DNA of 50,422 bases, from assembly GCA_016927905.1 (NCBI GenBank), contig JAFGLW010000028.1:1-50422 (forward strand). The letters run 5' to 3'. This stretch comes from a candidate division CSSED10-310 bacterium (GTDB lineage: Bacteria > CSSED10-310 > JAFGJC01). The translations under genes were made by a program, and so were the position numbers. The notes beneath the pieces were generated by a model that worked only from the letters and a program-made list of their open reading frames with translations, made no database searches and was not told the DNA's origin. Shown one piece after another: positions 36,599 to 44,963 of the stretch. Within the stretch, counting starts at the first letter, position 1; each line of letters starts with the position of its first letter.

Positions 36599-38362
36599 AT
36601 GAAAAAGTTTTTTACAATACTGTTTGTCGTTCTCGGATTGGTGACATTCCTGTCCGTATTGGCGGGCGCCGGAATCGGAGTGATGGTGCATTTCACCAGA
36701 AGCCATGTTCCGGAAAACAGTGTAATGGTCATCGATTTTCAAAACAAGATCGTCGAATTCGATCCCAGCGTGTCGCTGGCGAAGTTCCTGTACGAAGATA
36801 CTTTGACAGTGCGGGATGTCGTCGATGCGATCGATGCGGCATCATCCGATCAAAGAATCAAGGGACTGGTCGCGCGGATCGGATCCGGAGGGCTGGGTGG
36901 GGCCACCATGGAGGAATTCCGCAGCGCCGTCGGCAGATTCAGAAAATCGGGGAAATTTACCGTGGCGTATGCTGAGACTTTCGGTGAAGTTTCCTCAGGC
37001 AACGGCACTTACTTTCTGTCGACCGCTTTCGAAGAGATCTACATGCAGCCGTCAGGTGATGTCGGTTTGACCGGGCTTTATGCTGAATCTCTGTTTTTAA
37101 AGGGTCTTTTCGAAAAACTCGGCTTGGAACCCAGGATGGATCACCGGCATGAATACAAAAATGCGATGAACACGTTCACAGAGAAGCAGTTCGACAGTGC
37201 CCACCGGGAATCGATGCAAAGCATCGTTGATTCCATCTTTAGTACGTTCGTCCGGGAGATGGCGGGATCCCGGAAAATTCCTCCGGATCAGATGGATAAT
37301 CTAATCGATAACGGGCCCTACCTGGGTATCGAAGCGCTTGATGCCGGTCTGGTGGATGGTTTGATGTACCGGGATGAAGTGCTGGATCTGGCCAGGAGCA
37401 AATCCGGGGGAAATTGCGATTTTGTGAGCCTGAACCGCTATATCGGCAGGATGGACCGGCCCCATTCGGAAGGTGAGACTGTGGCGTTGATATACGGGCT
37501 GGGAGGCGTTCAGCGGGGTGACAGCTCGTTCGATCCCCTGTCGGGGGATATGACAATGGGTTCGGATACGGTTTCCAAGGCTTTTCGAAGCGCCGTCGAT
37601 GATGAAGATGTCAAGGCCATAATATTCCGGGTGGACAGCCCGGGCGGGTCTTATGTGGCATCGGACACCATCTGGCGGGAGACTGTTAGGGCTCGCGATT
37701 CAGGTAAACCGGTGATCGTCACCATGGGGAACGTGGCCGCGTCCGGCGGATATTTCGTATCCATGGCTGCCGACAAGATTATCGCCCAGCCAACCACGCT
37801 GACGGGTTCGATCGGTGTTCTGGGCGGAAAATTCCTGACGGGGGATTTGTGGAACAAGACCGGGATCACATGGGATCATGTGCAGACAAGCGAGAACGCT
37901 TCGATGTGGACCGGTCTCGAGGACTATTCCGATAAGGGCTGGGAGAGGTTTCAAGCATGGCTGGACCGCGTTTATTCCGATTTCACTCAGAAAGTGGCAT
38001 CCGGTCGGGATATTCCCCATGAAACCGTGCTGGAGATTGCCAAGGGAAGAGTGTGGACCGGGGAACAAGCTCTGGAAAACGGCCTGATCGATGCACTCGG
38101 CGGATTCGAAACGGCGGTTGATCTGGCGAGGGAAAGCATCGGAGCGCCTCCAGGGACCGAAATCAACTTGGTTGTTTATCCCAAGCGCAGATTCCCTTTC
38201 GAAGAACTGTTCATGAAAAAATCAGATATTATACGCCAGTCCTGGATGTCCATGATCCAGTCAATCAGAAAACTCGGTCCGGTGGTCCGGATCCTTTCGC
38301 AAATGGGTAGGATCGGCGAACCGGATGCACTTCTATGGAACGGGCAGTTCAAAATGGAATAA
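36599..38362 (+). CDS. sppA: Signal peptide peptidase SppA, 67K type
   Basis: 587-residue inner-membrane serine protease that clears cleaved signal peptides. An N-terminal anchor (5-30) is followed by two tandem ClpP-like domains, as in Escherichia coli SppA. The Lys base is Lys187 (HEYKNAMN) in the first domain and the nucleophile is Ser382 (VAASGGYF) in the second; DSPGGSY (346-352) is the substrate-binding Gly-rich turn. AAGGAGG (36582-36588) lies 10 bases before the ATG at 36599; an in-frame TTG at 36593 is too close. It stands at the head of a plus-strand run. Confidence 0.95.
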   Translation: MKKFFTILFVVLGLVTFLSVLAGAGIGVMVHFTRSHVPENSVMVIDFQNKIVEFDPSVSLAKFLYEDTLTVRDVVDAIDAASSDQRIKGLVARIGSGGLGGATMEEFRSAVGRFRKSGKFTVAYAETFGEVSSGNGTYFLSTAFEEIYMQPSGDVGLTGLYAESLFLKGLFEKLGLEPRMDHRHEYKNAMNTFTEKQFDSAHRESMQSIVDSIFSTFVREMAGSRKIPPDQMDNLIDNGPYLGIEALDAGLVDGLMYRDEVLDLARSKSGGNCDFVSLNRYIGRMDRPHSEGETVALIYGLGGVQRGDSSFDPLSGDMTMGSDTVSKAFRSAVDDEDVKAIIFRVDSPGGSYVASDTIWRETVRARDSGKPVIVTMGNVAASGGYFVSMAADKIIAQPTTLTGSIGVLGGKFLTGDLWNKTGITWDHVQTSENASMWTGLEDYSDKGWERFQAWLDRVYSDFTQKVASGRDIPHETVLEIAKGRVWTGEQALENGLIDALGGFETAVDLARESIGAPPGTEINLVVYPKRRFPFEELFMKKSDIIRQSWMSMIQSIRKLGPVVRILSQMGRIGEPDALLWNGQFKME

Positions 38363-38429
38363 TAAACCTGGAATCGCTGCACAATACCGGTCAATAAAAC
38401 ACTCCTTTCAATCCGAAAGGAGCTGCCCA

Positions 38430-40655
38430 GTGGGAACAGACACAAAAAAAAGATTCTGGAAACGGGCTGTCCGGCTGATTGTATGTTTTTTCATGATTTT
38501 GCCGGCAGGGACTGAAGCGGGGCGGAGTATACGGAACTGGAGCAATGGTAACGGCGTGCTGGCGTTGCGTTTCAATCCGTTCACCGGACAACTGTGGTCC
38601 ATGACCAGCGGCGGTCTGGTGAAGTGGGACTGGCGGACGGGGCAGCATGAGAAATACACGACGAACGATTTTTTGAGTGACAACTGGTGTTTATCCGGCG
38701 TTATCGACAAAAAGGGCGTGCTGTGGTGCGGAACTATGGCAGGCGGCATCATGATGTTCGACGGATTCGATTGGACATCGATCAAATCGGAAAAAGACAA
38801 AATACCCTATAATGAGATCTCCGCCATGAGTGTCGACCCGGACGGCAGAATTTATGCGGGTTTCGGATCCGCATTCGGCATGGGATTGGGCATTTATGAA
38901 GGAATGGAGTGGAACTATCTCACCGTTGCGGACGGTCTTTGCAGCAACTACATCTATGACATTCTGACTGACCCGCGCGGCGCCTGGATTGCGACCCGGG
39001 GCGGGTTGAACCGGATTGAGAACGCCAGGGTCGTCGGATCATTTACAGAATCGGATGGATTGCCGTCATCCCGGATATTGTGTCTTGATTATGATACCGA
39101 AGCCAAACTGTGGATCGGTACGGATGACGGATTGAGTTGTTTTCAGACCGGTGTGTTCCGAAATTATACTGCAGCGGACGGTCTGCCCGATAACCGGATT
39201 CAGGCGGTCAGGTGGTGCCCGGATGGGCGGATCCGGGTGGGGACACCGAAAGGCCTGGCTTTCAACGCTCTGGACGGCTGGCATACTCTGGATTCCGGAA
39301 ACGGATTGAGCGGAGATGATATCCGCGCAATCGAACTCCTGCCGGAAGATCACATCGCACTCGGTATATACAATATGGGAATCGATATTTTTCATGAACT
39401 CAGTCCGATCGGTCGGCTGCGTACGGATGATTTCTTGCCTGATAACGACGTCCGAGCTGTCGCAGCGGATGGCAACAGGATTTGGTTCGGAACATCAGGG
39501 GGAGGCATCGGCTGGTTTGACGGATCAGAGTGGTGGGTGGAGAAATCTTCGACCGGAATCGGGGCCGCTTTCATTCGGGCGATTGCGCTGGATCACCAGT
39601 GCACGGTGTGGTTCGCAACATTTGGAGACGGGATCTACAGCTTCGACGGCATACAGTGGTGTCATTACACGCGGCAGGACGGACTGCCGGTCGATGAAAT
39701 CATGAGTATCTTCATCGATGATGACGGCAGCCGCTGGTTCGCCACATGGGGCGGCGGAATATGCCGGTTCGACGGTTCAAACTGGTGGATCATCGATGCC
39801 GATGACGGATTGCCCATGAATATGACGCACGACGTTCACAAGGATCTGAACGGATACTACTGGTTCACGCTGGATACCGGAGTTGTGCGTTTTGACGGAA
39901 CCGGGTTTGTGTATCTGACCGAAGATGACGGATTGGTTTTCAACCGGGTGTACGACGTTCAGGTTGACCGGCTCAACTGGAAATGGTTTGGTGCCTGCAA
40001 AGGCCTTTCAATCTATGATGACGCGACGTTCACCAACTATTATGAAAGCGATTCCCAGTTGTCCCATTATCGGGTGCGGCATACCTGTTTCTTGGATTCA
40101 GGTATTGCCTGGATGGCTACAGGGAACGGACTGACATGGTTCGATGGCAGTGTTTTCCAGCATTACCGGACCCAAGAAGGCATGGCGAGCGCCGAAACCT
40201 ATAAGCTGGCATTCGACGATGCGGGCCGCCTCTGGGCAGGCAGCGAAGGTGGTCTTTCACTGATTCTTCCCGGTGATTTCGGACCGTGTACCGAAACCGG
40301 TGTCGCCATTTCCATGCCATCCACGATTTTTCAGCCCGGTGATTACTGCTGGTCTGAACTGAAAGTCTGCAACGCAACCGGCAGCACCCTCGAAGGTTAT
40401 TACCTTATAGCCGGAATCATGGTATACGGGGAATTTTTCTTCGCCCCCGCATTCCAGGCTCGGTTCGATTCGTTCATCGACGATTATCCTTGCTTTCCCG
40501 AGGGGAGCACCGAGATTGTTCTGGTACCCGATTTCATCTGGCCGGAAGGTTGTGGGCAGGCGTCCGGAATAACATGGTATGCCGCACTCCTGGATCCGGA
40601 GCTTTCTGAAATAACAGGCTCGATGGATACCTTTTCCTTTGGCTGGCGTGAGTGA
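38430..40655 (+). CDS. Secreted two-component-type propeller protein with C-terminal module
   Basis: 741 residues from the GTG at 38430 (AAAGGAG 8 bases upstream). A frame open from 38325 overlaps sppA and is rejected. A signal peptide covers about the first 30 residues. About a dozen Reg_prop-type propeller repeats follow, each of the form DGLP-x(n)-V-D-x-x-G-x-x-W-F/I-G/A-T-x-G-G (such as LWIGTDDGLSCF and RWFATWGGGICRFDG). In sensor kinases this propeller is the periplasmic sensor; here it ends in the shared C-terminal module (about 120 residues from 40286, with VCNATG, FFFAPAF, WYAALLDP and FGWRE) and no kinase. A surface or outer-membrane role is inferred. Confidence 0.85.
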   Translation: MGTDTKKRFWKRAVRLIVCFFMILPAGTEAGRSIRNWSNGNGVLALRFNPFTGQLWSMTSGGLVKWDWRTGQHEKYTTNDFLSDNWCLSGVIDKKGVLWCGTMAGGIMMFDGFDWTSIKSEKDKIPYNEISAMSVDPDGRIYAGFGSAFGMGLGIYEGMEWNYLTVADGLCSNYIYDILTDPRGAWIATRGGLNRIENARVVGSFTESDGLPSSRILCLDYDTEAKLWIGTDDGLSCFQTGVFRNYTAADGLPDNRIQAVRWCPDGRIRVGTPKGLAFNALDGWHTLDSGNGLSGDDIRAIELLPEDHIALGIYNMGIDIFHELSPIGRLRTDDFLPDNDVRAVAADGNRIWFGTSGGGIGWFDGSEWWVEKSSTGIGAAFIRAIALDHQCTVWFATFGDGIYSFDGIQWCHYTRQDGLPVDEIMSIFIDDDGSRWFATWGGGICRFDGSNWWIIDADDGLPMNMTHDVHKDLNGYYWFTLDTGVVRFDGTGFVYLTEDDGLVFNRVYDVQVDRLNWKWFGACKGLSIYDDATFTNYYESDSQLSHYRVRHTCFLDSGIAWMATGNGLTWFDGSVFQHYRTQEGMASAETYKLAFDDAGRLWAGSEGGLSLILPGDFGPCTETGVAISMPSTIFQPGDYCWSELKVCNATGSTLEGYYLIAGIMVYGEFFFAPAFQARFDSFIDDYPCFPEGSTEIVLVPDFIWPEGCGQASGITWYAALLDPELSEITGSMDTFSFGWRE

Positions 40656-41206
40656 TAAAATCCGGATTTGTGAGTATCATTAACTGCCCCGAATGTGGCG
40701 TTCCCGTCAGCGAAAAGGCTGAATCATGCCCCAACTGCGGGCATCCGATCCGTTCCGATATCACTCCGGTTCCGGGCACGACGAAACACTTCAGGGGATT
40801 TGAATGGCGGACCCGGACCGAACTGTTCGGATGGCCTGTGATACACATCGCCTTCGGGAGAAACAAACAGACGGGAAAATGGATGGTGGCGAAAGGGTTG
40901 ATCGCCGTGGGCCAGTTTGGCGTCGGCTTGATCACGTTCGCCCAGTTCGGGATCGGCGTGTTGTTCGGGTTCGGCCAGTGTATCGCGGGGTACACGGCCA
41001 TCGCTCAGTTCGCCCTGGCTGTTTATTTTGGATTGGGCCAGTTCGCCACCGGGTATATCGCCATCGGCCAACTGGCATACGGGAAATACGTCCTGGCGCA
41101 GTTGGGCCATGGCGATTTTCTGTGGACTCCCAAAATAAAAGACCCGGAAGCGGTGCTGTTCTTCACGGAATTTTGGGAACGGATCAAAATATTATCCGGC
41201 TTCTGA
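40652..41206 (+). CDS. Zinc-ribbon protein with Gly-rich hydrophobic repeats
   Basis: 184 residues starting at a GTG that overlaps the previous stop (GTGA), so coupled to the propeller gene. A zinc ribbon with Cys12, Cys15, Cys26 and Cys29 (CPECG...CPNCG) is followed by FGWPVIHIAFG and a repeat region (about 80-155) of units such as AVGQFGVGLI, TFAQFGIGVL, GFGQCIAGYT and AIGQLAYGKY, with Gln-Phe or Gln-Leu and small residues at fixed spacing. This could form a stacked beta or compact membrane-associated structure. Similar ribbon-plus-repeat proteins occur in other bacteria without known function. Confidence 0.7.
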   Translation: MIKSGFVSIINCPECGVPVSEKAESCPNCGHPIRSDITPVPGTTKHFRGFEWRTRTELFGWPVIHIAFGRNKQTGKWMVAKGLIAVGQFGVGLITFAQFGIGVLFGFGQCIAGYTAIAQFALAVYFGLGQFATGYIAIGQLAYGKYVLAQLGHGDFLWTPKIKDPEAVLFFTEFWERIKILSGF

Positions 41207-41824
41207 AGATTCCGGTAAATTCCGGTCCAGGATCCTGTATCGAATCAGGACGATGGTATCCCAGGCGGCGTGGGCCCACATGGCAGCCGCCAGCCCGATA
41301 TGACGGCGCATGTATCCCAGAGCGATACCCACCAGAAATATGGCAATGAAATAGTACAGGAAGGGACGGGATCTGAATCTAAGGCCGGTGTGGCCGGATG
41401 CAAAAACAAACGACGCCAGAAGGATCCCGGAGTATTTTTGAAGCATTCCCCTGAAAAAAAGCTCCTCGCCCCATCCTGCAGCCATTGCGATCACAACGAT
41501 TTCCAAAGCGCCGGGTCGAATCATGCGGTACAGATCCATGGTCAGCCTGTTCAAGGGATTTAGGAACCGGCAATGCCGCATCAGAATCATGCTGATTCCT
41601 GAAACGCTTGCACCGAGAACCAGTCCGATTGCACTTTGCATTATCCAGCCTGTGTTCGACTCGAAAAGAGCGGAAAAGGGTTTTTTGAGGAGAACGGTTT
41701 CAATCAGCCAGGTCAATACCGTGAATCCGGCGGCGGAACCACCGATGAATATCCACAGGCCGGAACGGCTCAGACTGATTTCTCCGGGTAGCACATGATC
41801 AGTGGACGAAGGAGTATCCGGCAT
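41192..41824 (-). CDS. CPBP (CAAX-like) intramembrane metalloprotease
   Basis: 210 residues, about six membrane helices. The Abi/CPBP motifs are complete: EE-x3-R (Glu120, Glu121, Arg125 in GEELFFRG), F-x3-H (His145 in FVFASGHTG) and H-x3-D (His185, Asp189 in AHAAWD). Such enzymes process prenylated proteins or bacteriocin-related substrates; the target here is unknown. Its 3' end overlaps the zinc-ribbon gene by 15 bases (convergent), and its start is divergent from the EEP gene. Confidence 0.9.
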   Translation of the reverse strand: MPDTPSSTDHVLPGEISLSRSGLWIFIGGSAAGFTVLTWLIETVLLKKPFSALFESNTGWIMQSAIGLVLGASVSGISMILMRHCRFLNPLNRLTMDLYRMIRPGALEIVVIAMAAGWGEELFFRGMLQKYSGILLASFVFASGHTGLRFRSRPFLYYFIAIFLVGIALGYMRRHIGLAAAMWAHAAWDTIVLIRYRILDRNLPESSEAG

Positions 41825-41932
41825 GTCCGGAGTATATCAATCGTCGCTCCGGGTGAAAAGATATCACCGGAGTTAAGGTTGACTGAAGGTGTGTGTTGGA
41901 GAACAATAAGCCGGCGAAAGGGATTGTGCCGG

Positions 41933-43195
41933 ATGAATTCGAAGGTGTCGCCGGGATGGATGATATCGGTATGGCTCGTTATGGCTGTTCTGGCCGGTCA
42001 GGTCTCCAGGTCGGAAACCATCACGATCATGGCGGCGAATCTGACCAGCGGTGACTCGCAGAATTATGAAATGCCCGGCATCCGGATATTCCAGGGATTG
42101 AAACCGGATATCGTTCTGATCCAGGAATTTAATTATTTCGGAACGCTCCGTGATTTCGTCGATCTGGCGTTCGGAATGGAATATGACTATTTTGTGGAGT
42201 CGGGGAGCGAATCCATTCCGAATGGGATCGTGAGCCGGTTTCCCATTGTCGATGCGGGACAGTGGCCGGACGATTATTCTCCGGACCGGGATCACGCCTG
42301 GGCGGTGATCGATGTTCCGGGCGGAATCGATCTTCAGGTTGTCAGTGTGCACCTGAAGACAGGCGATGCGGTGACACGCGACAATCAGGCTCGTGCCATA
42401 CGAGATCATGTCGAAGCGTATTTCGATGAAGGCCAATATATCGCCGTGGGTGGCGACTTGAATACCGTCAACCGTTCCGAGGCGGCGGTGACGACCTTCA
42501 AATCGTTCCTGGACGCCGATGACCATCGACCCGTCGATCAGCAGCTCAATTCCTATACAAACGAAGCCCGCAGCCGTCCTTACGACTGGATGATGCCCAA
42601 CGGCCTCTTGGATGACCGTCATGCAAATCTGATGATCGGATCCAGCATCTATCCCGACGGACTCGTATTCGACAGCGCCGTCTTTGAACCGCTGGATGAG
42701 GTCATCCCGGTGCAATACGGGGATTCTCATGTCAGCGGGATGCAGCATATGGCTGTTATGAAAGCTTTCCGGGTCGGAGATCCGCCTCCCGCCACGCCCA
42801 CACCGCAAGTCACGCCGTCACCCACACACACCGGGGAGTGTCCCGAAACCGGTGTCGAATTTTGGATGCCGTATCAGAAATTTTATCCCGGATTTAAATG
42901 TGCATGTACCGCCGATATCTGCAATGCTGACAGCGGTGTTTTAAGCGGATACCCGCTGTTCATCGTGCTGGGAATCCTGGATAATTATTTCTTTGCACCC
43001 GGTTTCACGGGATTCGATTATTTTATGAACACGTACCCTCCCGGTGAATCCCGGTTGACGGTCATCGCGGAATTTCAGTGGCCCTCGGGTGCAGGCAGCT
43101 TTGACGGGGCGATCTGGTACGGCGCTCTGACCGATCCGTCAATGACCGCAATTCATGGCCGGATGGGCACATTTGTTTTCGGATGGGCGGAATAA
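41933..43195 (+). CDS. Secreted endonuclease/exonuclease/phosphatase-family protein with C-terminal module
   Basis: 420 residues from the ATG at 41933; the frame is open from 41795 but that part overlaps the CPBP gene and lacks a signal peptide. Signal peptide about 1-28. EEP-fold motifs: an early Asn (MAANLTSG), Glu in LIQEFN, SVHLKTG, GGDLNT, and a last QHMAV in place of the usual SDH-x-x-V, so the aligned Asp is Gln. A short Thr/Pro linker (TPTPQVTPSPTHTG) leads to the shared C-terminal module from about 42838 (CNADSG, YFFAPGF, WYGALTDP, FGWAE). It may cleave extracellular nucleic acid or a phosphodiester. Confidence 0.85.
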   Translation: MNSKVSPGWMISVWLVMAVLAGQVSRSETITIMAANLTSGDSQNYEMPGIRIFQGLKPDIVLIQEFNYFGTLRDFVDLAFGMEYDYFVESGSESIPNGIVSRFPIVDAGQWPDDYSPDRDHAWAVIDVPGGIDLQVVSVHLKTGDAVTRDNQARAIRDHVEAYFDEGQYIAVGGDLNTVNRSEAAVTTFKSFLDADDHRPVDQQLNSYTNEARSRPYDWMMPNGLLDDRHANLMIGSSIYPDGLVFDSAVFEPLDEVIPVQYGDSHVSGMQHMAVMKAFRVGDPPPATPTPQVTPSPTHTGECPETGVEFWMPYQKFYPGFKCACTADICNADSGVLSGYPLFIVLGILDNYFFAPGFTGFDYFMNTYPPGESRLTVIAEFQWPSGAGSFDGAIWYGALTDPSMTAIHGRMGTFVFGWAE

Positions 43196-43360
43196 AACGA
43201 TGCGTCCGGGTTGTTGATGTAGCCTTTCAGCCCAGAATACCCATCAGGCAGGCGCAAAGAAACCGGATTGAAAAGGACGGTTTGCAATGAACTGCAATAT
43301 AAGCCAGAATGATCGAGAAAACCCGGTTTTGAAATTTATGGCCGGACAGGGGATCATAAA

Positions 43361-44266
43361 TTGGAACTTACACGGAAAAAGCTGCATGATTACATTGACC
43401 TGATTCATCCGGGAACTCCGGCACAAAAAAAACAGCTGTTGCATGTCAAGTTGCTGGAACGGGTCGACAGCGGGATCCGTGATCTGTTCGACACCCGGAT
43501 CATGGAAGATGAATCGGGTAAGATTGTCGCCAGTATCCGCCTGGTTAACCTGGCTCAGGATTTCTGGATTCTCTCAGAATTGACCATACGGGACGGGGTG
43601 CCCAAACAGCTTACCGATCGCGCCACCGATCTGATCGGCGAGATCATGAAACGAGCGGTTCATCTGAAAGCCAGACAGGTTTTCTCCCGGATCAATTCGC
43701 TGAATTACTTCGATCGATACGGTCATGTTCTGGCCGAAAACGGATTTCGCAGGATTGGTGAGCGGGTCGAATTTCAGACCCCCGTGAATGAACTTCCCGA
43801 CGAAACGGGATCGCCGTTTGATTGGATTTCGATGGACCAGTCGGGGATGGAAACTGCGATCGATTTGTTCGGCAGGGTCAGCCAGGGCGCTCCCGACTGG
43901 GATCCGGACGACGATCCCGGTGAGCTGTTGAAATTATATTTTTCCGAGGAGGGATTGAGTTGCGGGCCGCAGTGTCTGCATATCGGCTATCTGAACGGGA
44001 CGCCCGCTGCGGTCGTGATCGCGCAGGTAGCCCGGTCCGACGGCTGGTCCCGGATCACCCACATGGGCCTGATCCCGGATCTCAGGGGAAAAGCTTACGG
44101 CCAATGGCTGCACCGGCATGGATTTTCCATGATTCGCAGCCAGAAAGGCTCCCTATACCACGGCGGCTGCCTGGCGGCCAATAAACCGATGATCGCTCTG
44201 TTCAGAAAACACGGATGCCGGGAACATCTCCGGGCGGAGGAATGGGTCTGGAAATCTGCCGGCTGA
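43361..44266 (+). CDS. GNAT-type acetyltransferase, probably tandem
   Basis: 301 residues beginning at a TTG with AGGGGAT about seven bases upstream; no in-frame ATG is near. The C-terminal half has the acetyl-CoA motif ITHMGLIPDLRGKAYG followed by ANKPMIALFRKHGC, typical of GNAT. The N-terminal half (FWILSELTIRDG, YFDRYGHVLAENGFRR) looks like a second, degenerate copy. Substrate unknown. The 165 bases before it hold no strong hairpin or promoter. Confidence 0.75.
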   Translation: MELTRKKLHDYIDLIHPGTPAQKKQLLHVKLLERVDSGIRDLFDTRIMEDESGKIVASIRLVNLAQDFWILSELTIRDGVPKQLTDRATDLIGEIMKRAVHLKARQVFSRINSLNYFDRYGHVLAENGFRRIGERVEFQTPVNELPDETGSPFDWISMDQSGMETAIDLFGRVSQGAPDWDPDDDPGELLKLYFSEEGLSCGPQCLHIGYLNGTPAAVVIAQVARSDGWSRITHMGLIPDLRGKAYGQWLHRHGFSMIRSQKGSLYHGGCLAANKPMIALFRKHGCREHLRAEEWVWKSAG

Positions 44267-44276
44267 TAAACCGAAC

Positions 44277-44840
44277 TCAATCATAAATTTCCCAGGTGTT
44301 GGTTTCCTGAGAGTATTTTGCAAGGTCCGTTTTGGTGTTTTTGTCCTTCAGGAAAATCATGGGTGTGGATTTGCCGTCCCGCTGCTTGCAGATCTTCCAC
44401 CAGGCAAAAGTATGCACGTTCAGGAAAATACGCCGGTCCGATCTGGGCAGATCCTTCCAGATGGAGCTGTCAGCGTACAGCGTGATTTCGTCCGGTTTAT
44501 GCCGGTCGTAACCGACATCCGTCACGCCCGCCTTGTCGGTTTTCGGGCTTTTGAGATGATTGATGAAATCTTCGGGTGTCAGAACATCGGGAGCTTCCGT
44601 CTCGGGATCCACACCGCATTCTCCCATGTCAATGAAGGAAATATCGTCTGTGGCTACTTTCCGTTTTGATCCACCTGGAAACCAGTATACGACCTGAGGT
44701 TTGCTGCTGGTTTCATCCCGATAGAGTTTCACGCCCTCGACAATGATGCCGCTTTTCAGATGGATATTGTAACATTCATAATCGACGGCCCAGCAGAACG
44801 CCGCTGCCAGTATCGCCGGAATCCATATCAGGTTTCTCAT
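44277..44840 (-). CDS. Small exported protein of unknown function
   Basis: 187 residues from the ATG at 44840, which has GGAGG five bases upstream; an upstream Met at 44915 lacks one. A signal peptide (MRNLIWIPAILAAAFCWA) gives an exported protein, lipoprotein status uncertain because Cys16 lacks a full lipobox. The mature part starts with a short beta motif (YNIHLKSGIIVEG) like the SH3-like strand pairs of other exported proteins. No family recognised. It ends ten bases before the end of the convergent GNAT-like gene. Confidence 0.75.
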   Translation of the reverse strand: MRNLIWIPAILAAAFCWAVDYECYNIHLKSGIIVEGVKLYRDETSSKPQVVYWFPGGSKRKVATDDISFIDMGECGVDPETEAPDVLTPEDFINHLKSPKTDKAGVTDVGYDRHKPDEITLYADSSIWKDLPRSDRRIFLNVHTFAWWKICKQRDGKSTPMIFLKDKNTKTDLAKYSQETNTWEIYD

Positions 44841-44897
44841 CACAACCTCCAGAATCGCGCGGATTGTTTCAGATCCGGATCCATTTCTCACTATTCG

Positions 44898-44926
44898 ATA
44901 ATAATACATAATCATCCCGATTTTAA
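44898..44926 (-). promoter_or_regulatory. Candidate promoter of the small exported protein gene
   Basis: On the minus strand TTAAAA (44921-44926) and TATTAT (44898-44903) are separated by 17 bases. They lie about 60 bases before the ATG at 44840 in an AT-rich patch of an otherwise GC-rich gap. The -10 matches five of six positions. Confidence 0.45.
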
Positions 44927-44963
44927 GTCATATTTCCAATCGGGAGATCGCAGTGGGGTCTGT

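Noticed and set aside
38325..38429. Upstream extension of the propeller protein
   Set aside because: It overlaps sppA coding sequence and would bury the signal peptide; a GTG with good AAAGGAG lies at 38430.
41795..41932. Upstream extension of the EEP protein
   Set aside because: It overlaps the CPBP gene start and places the signal peptide internally.
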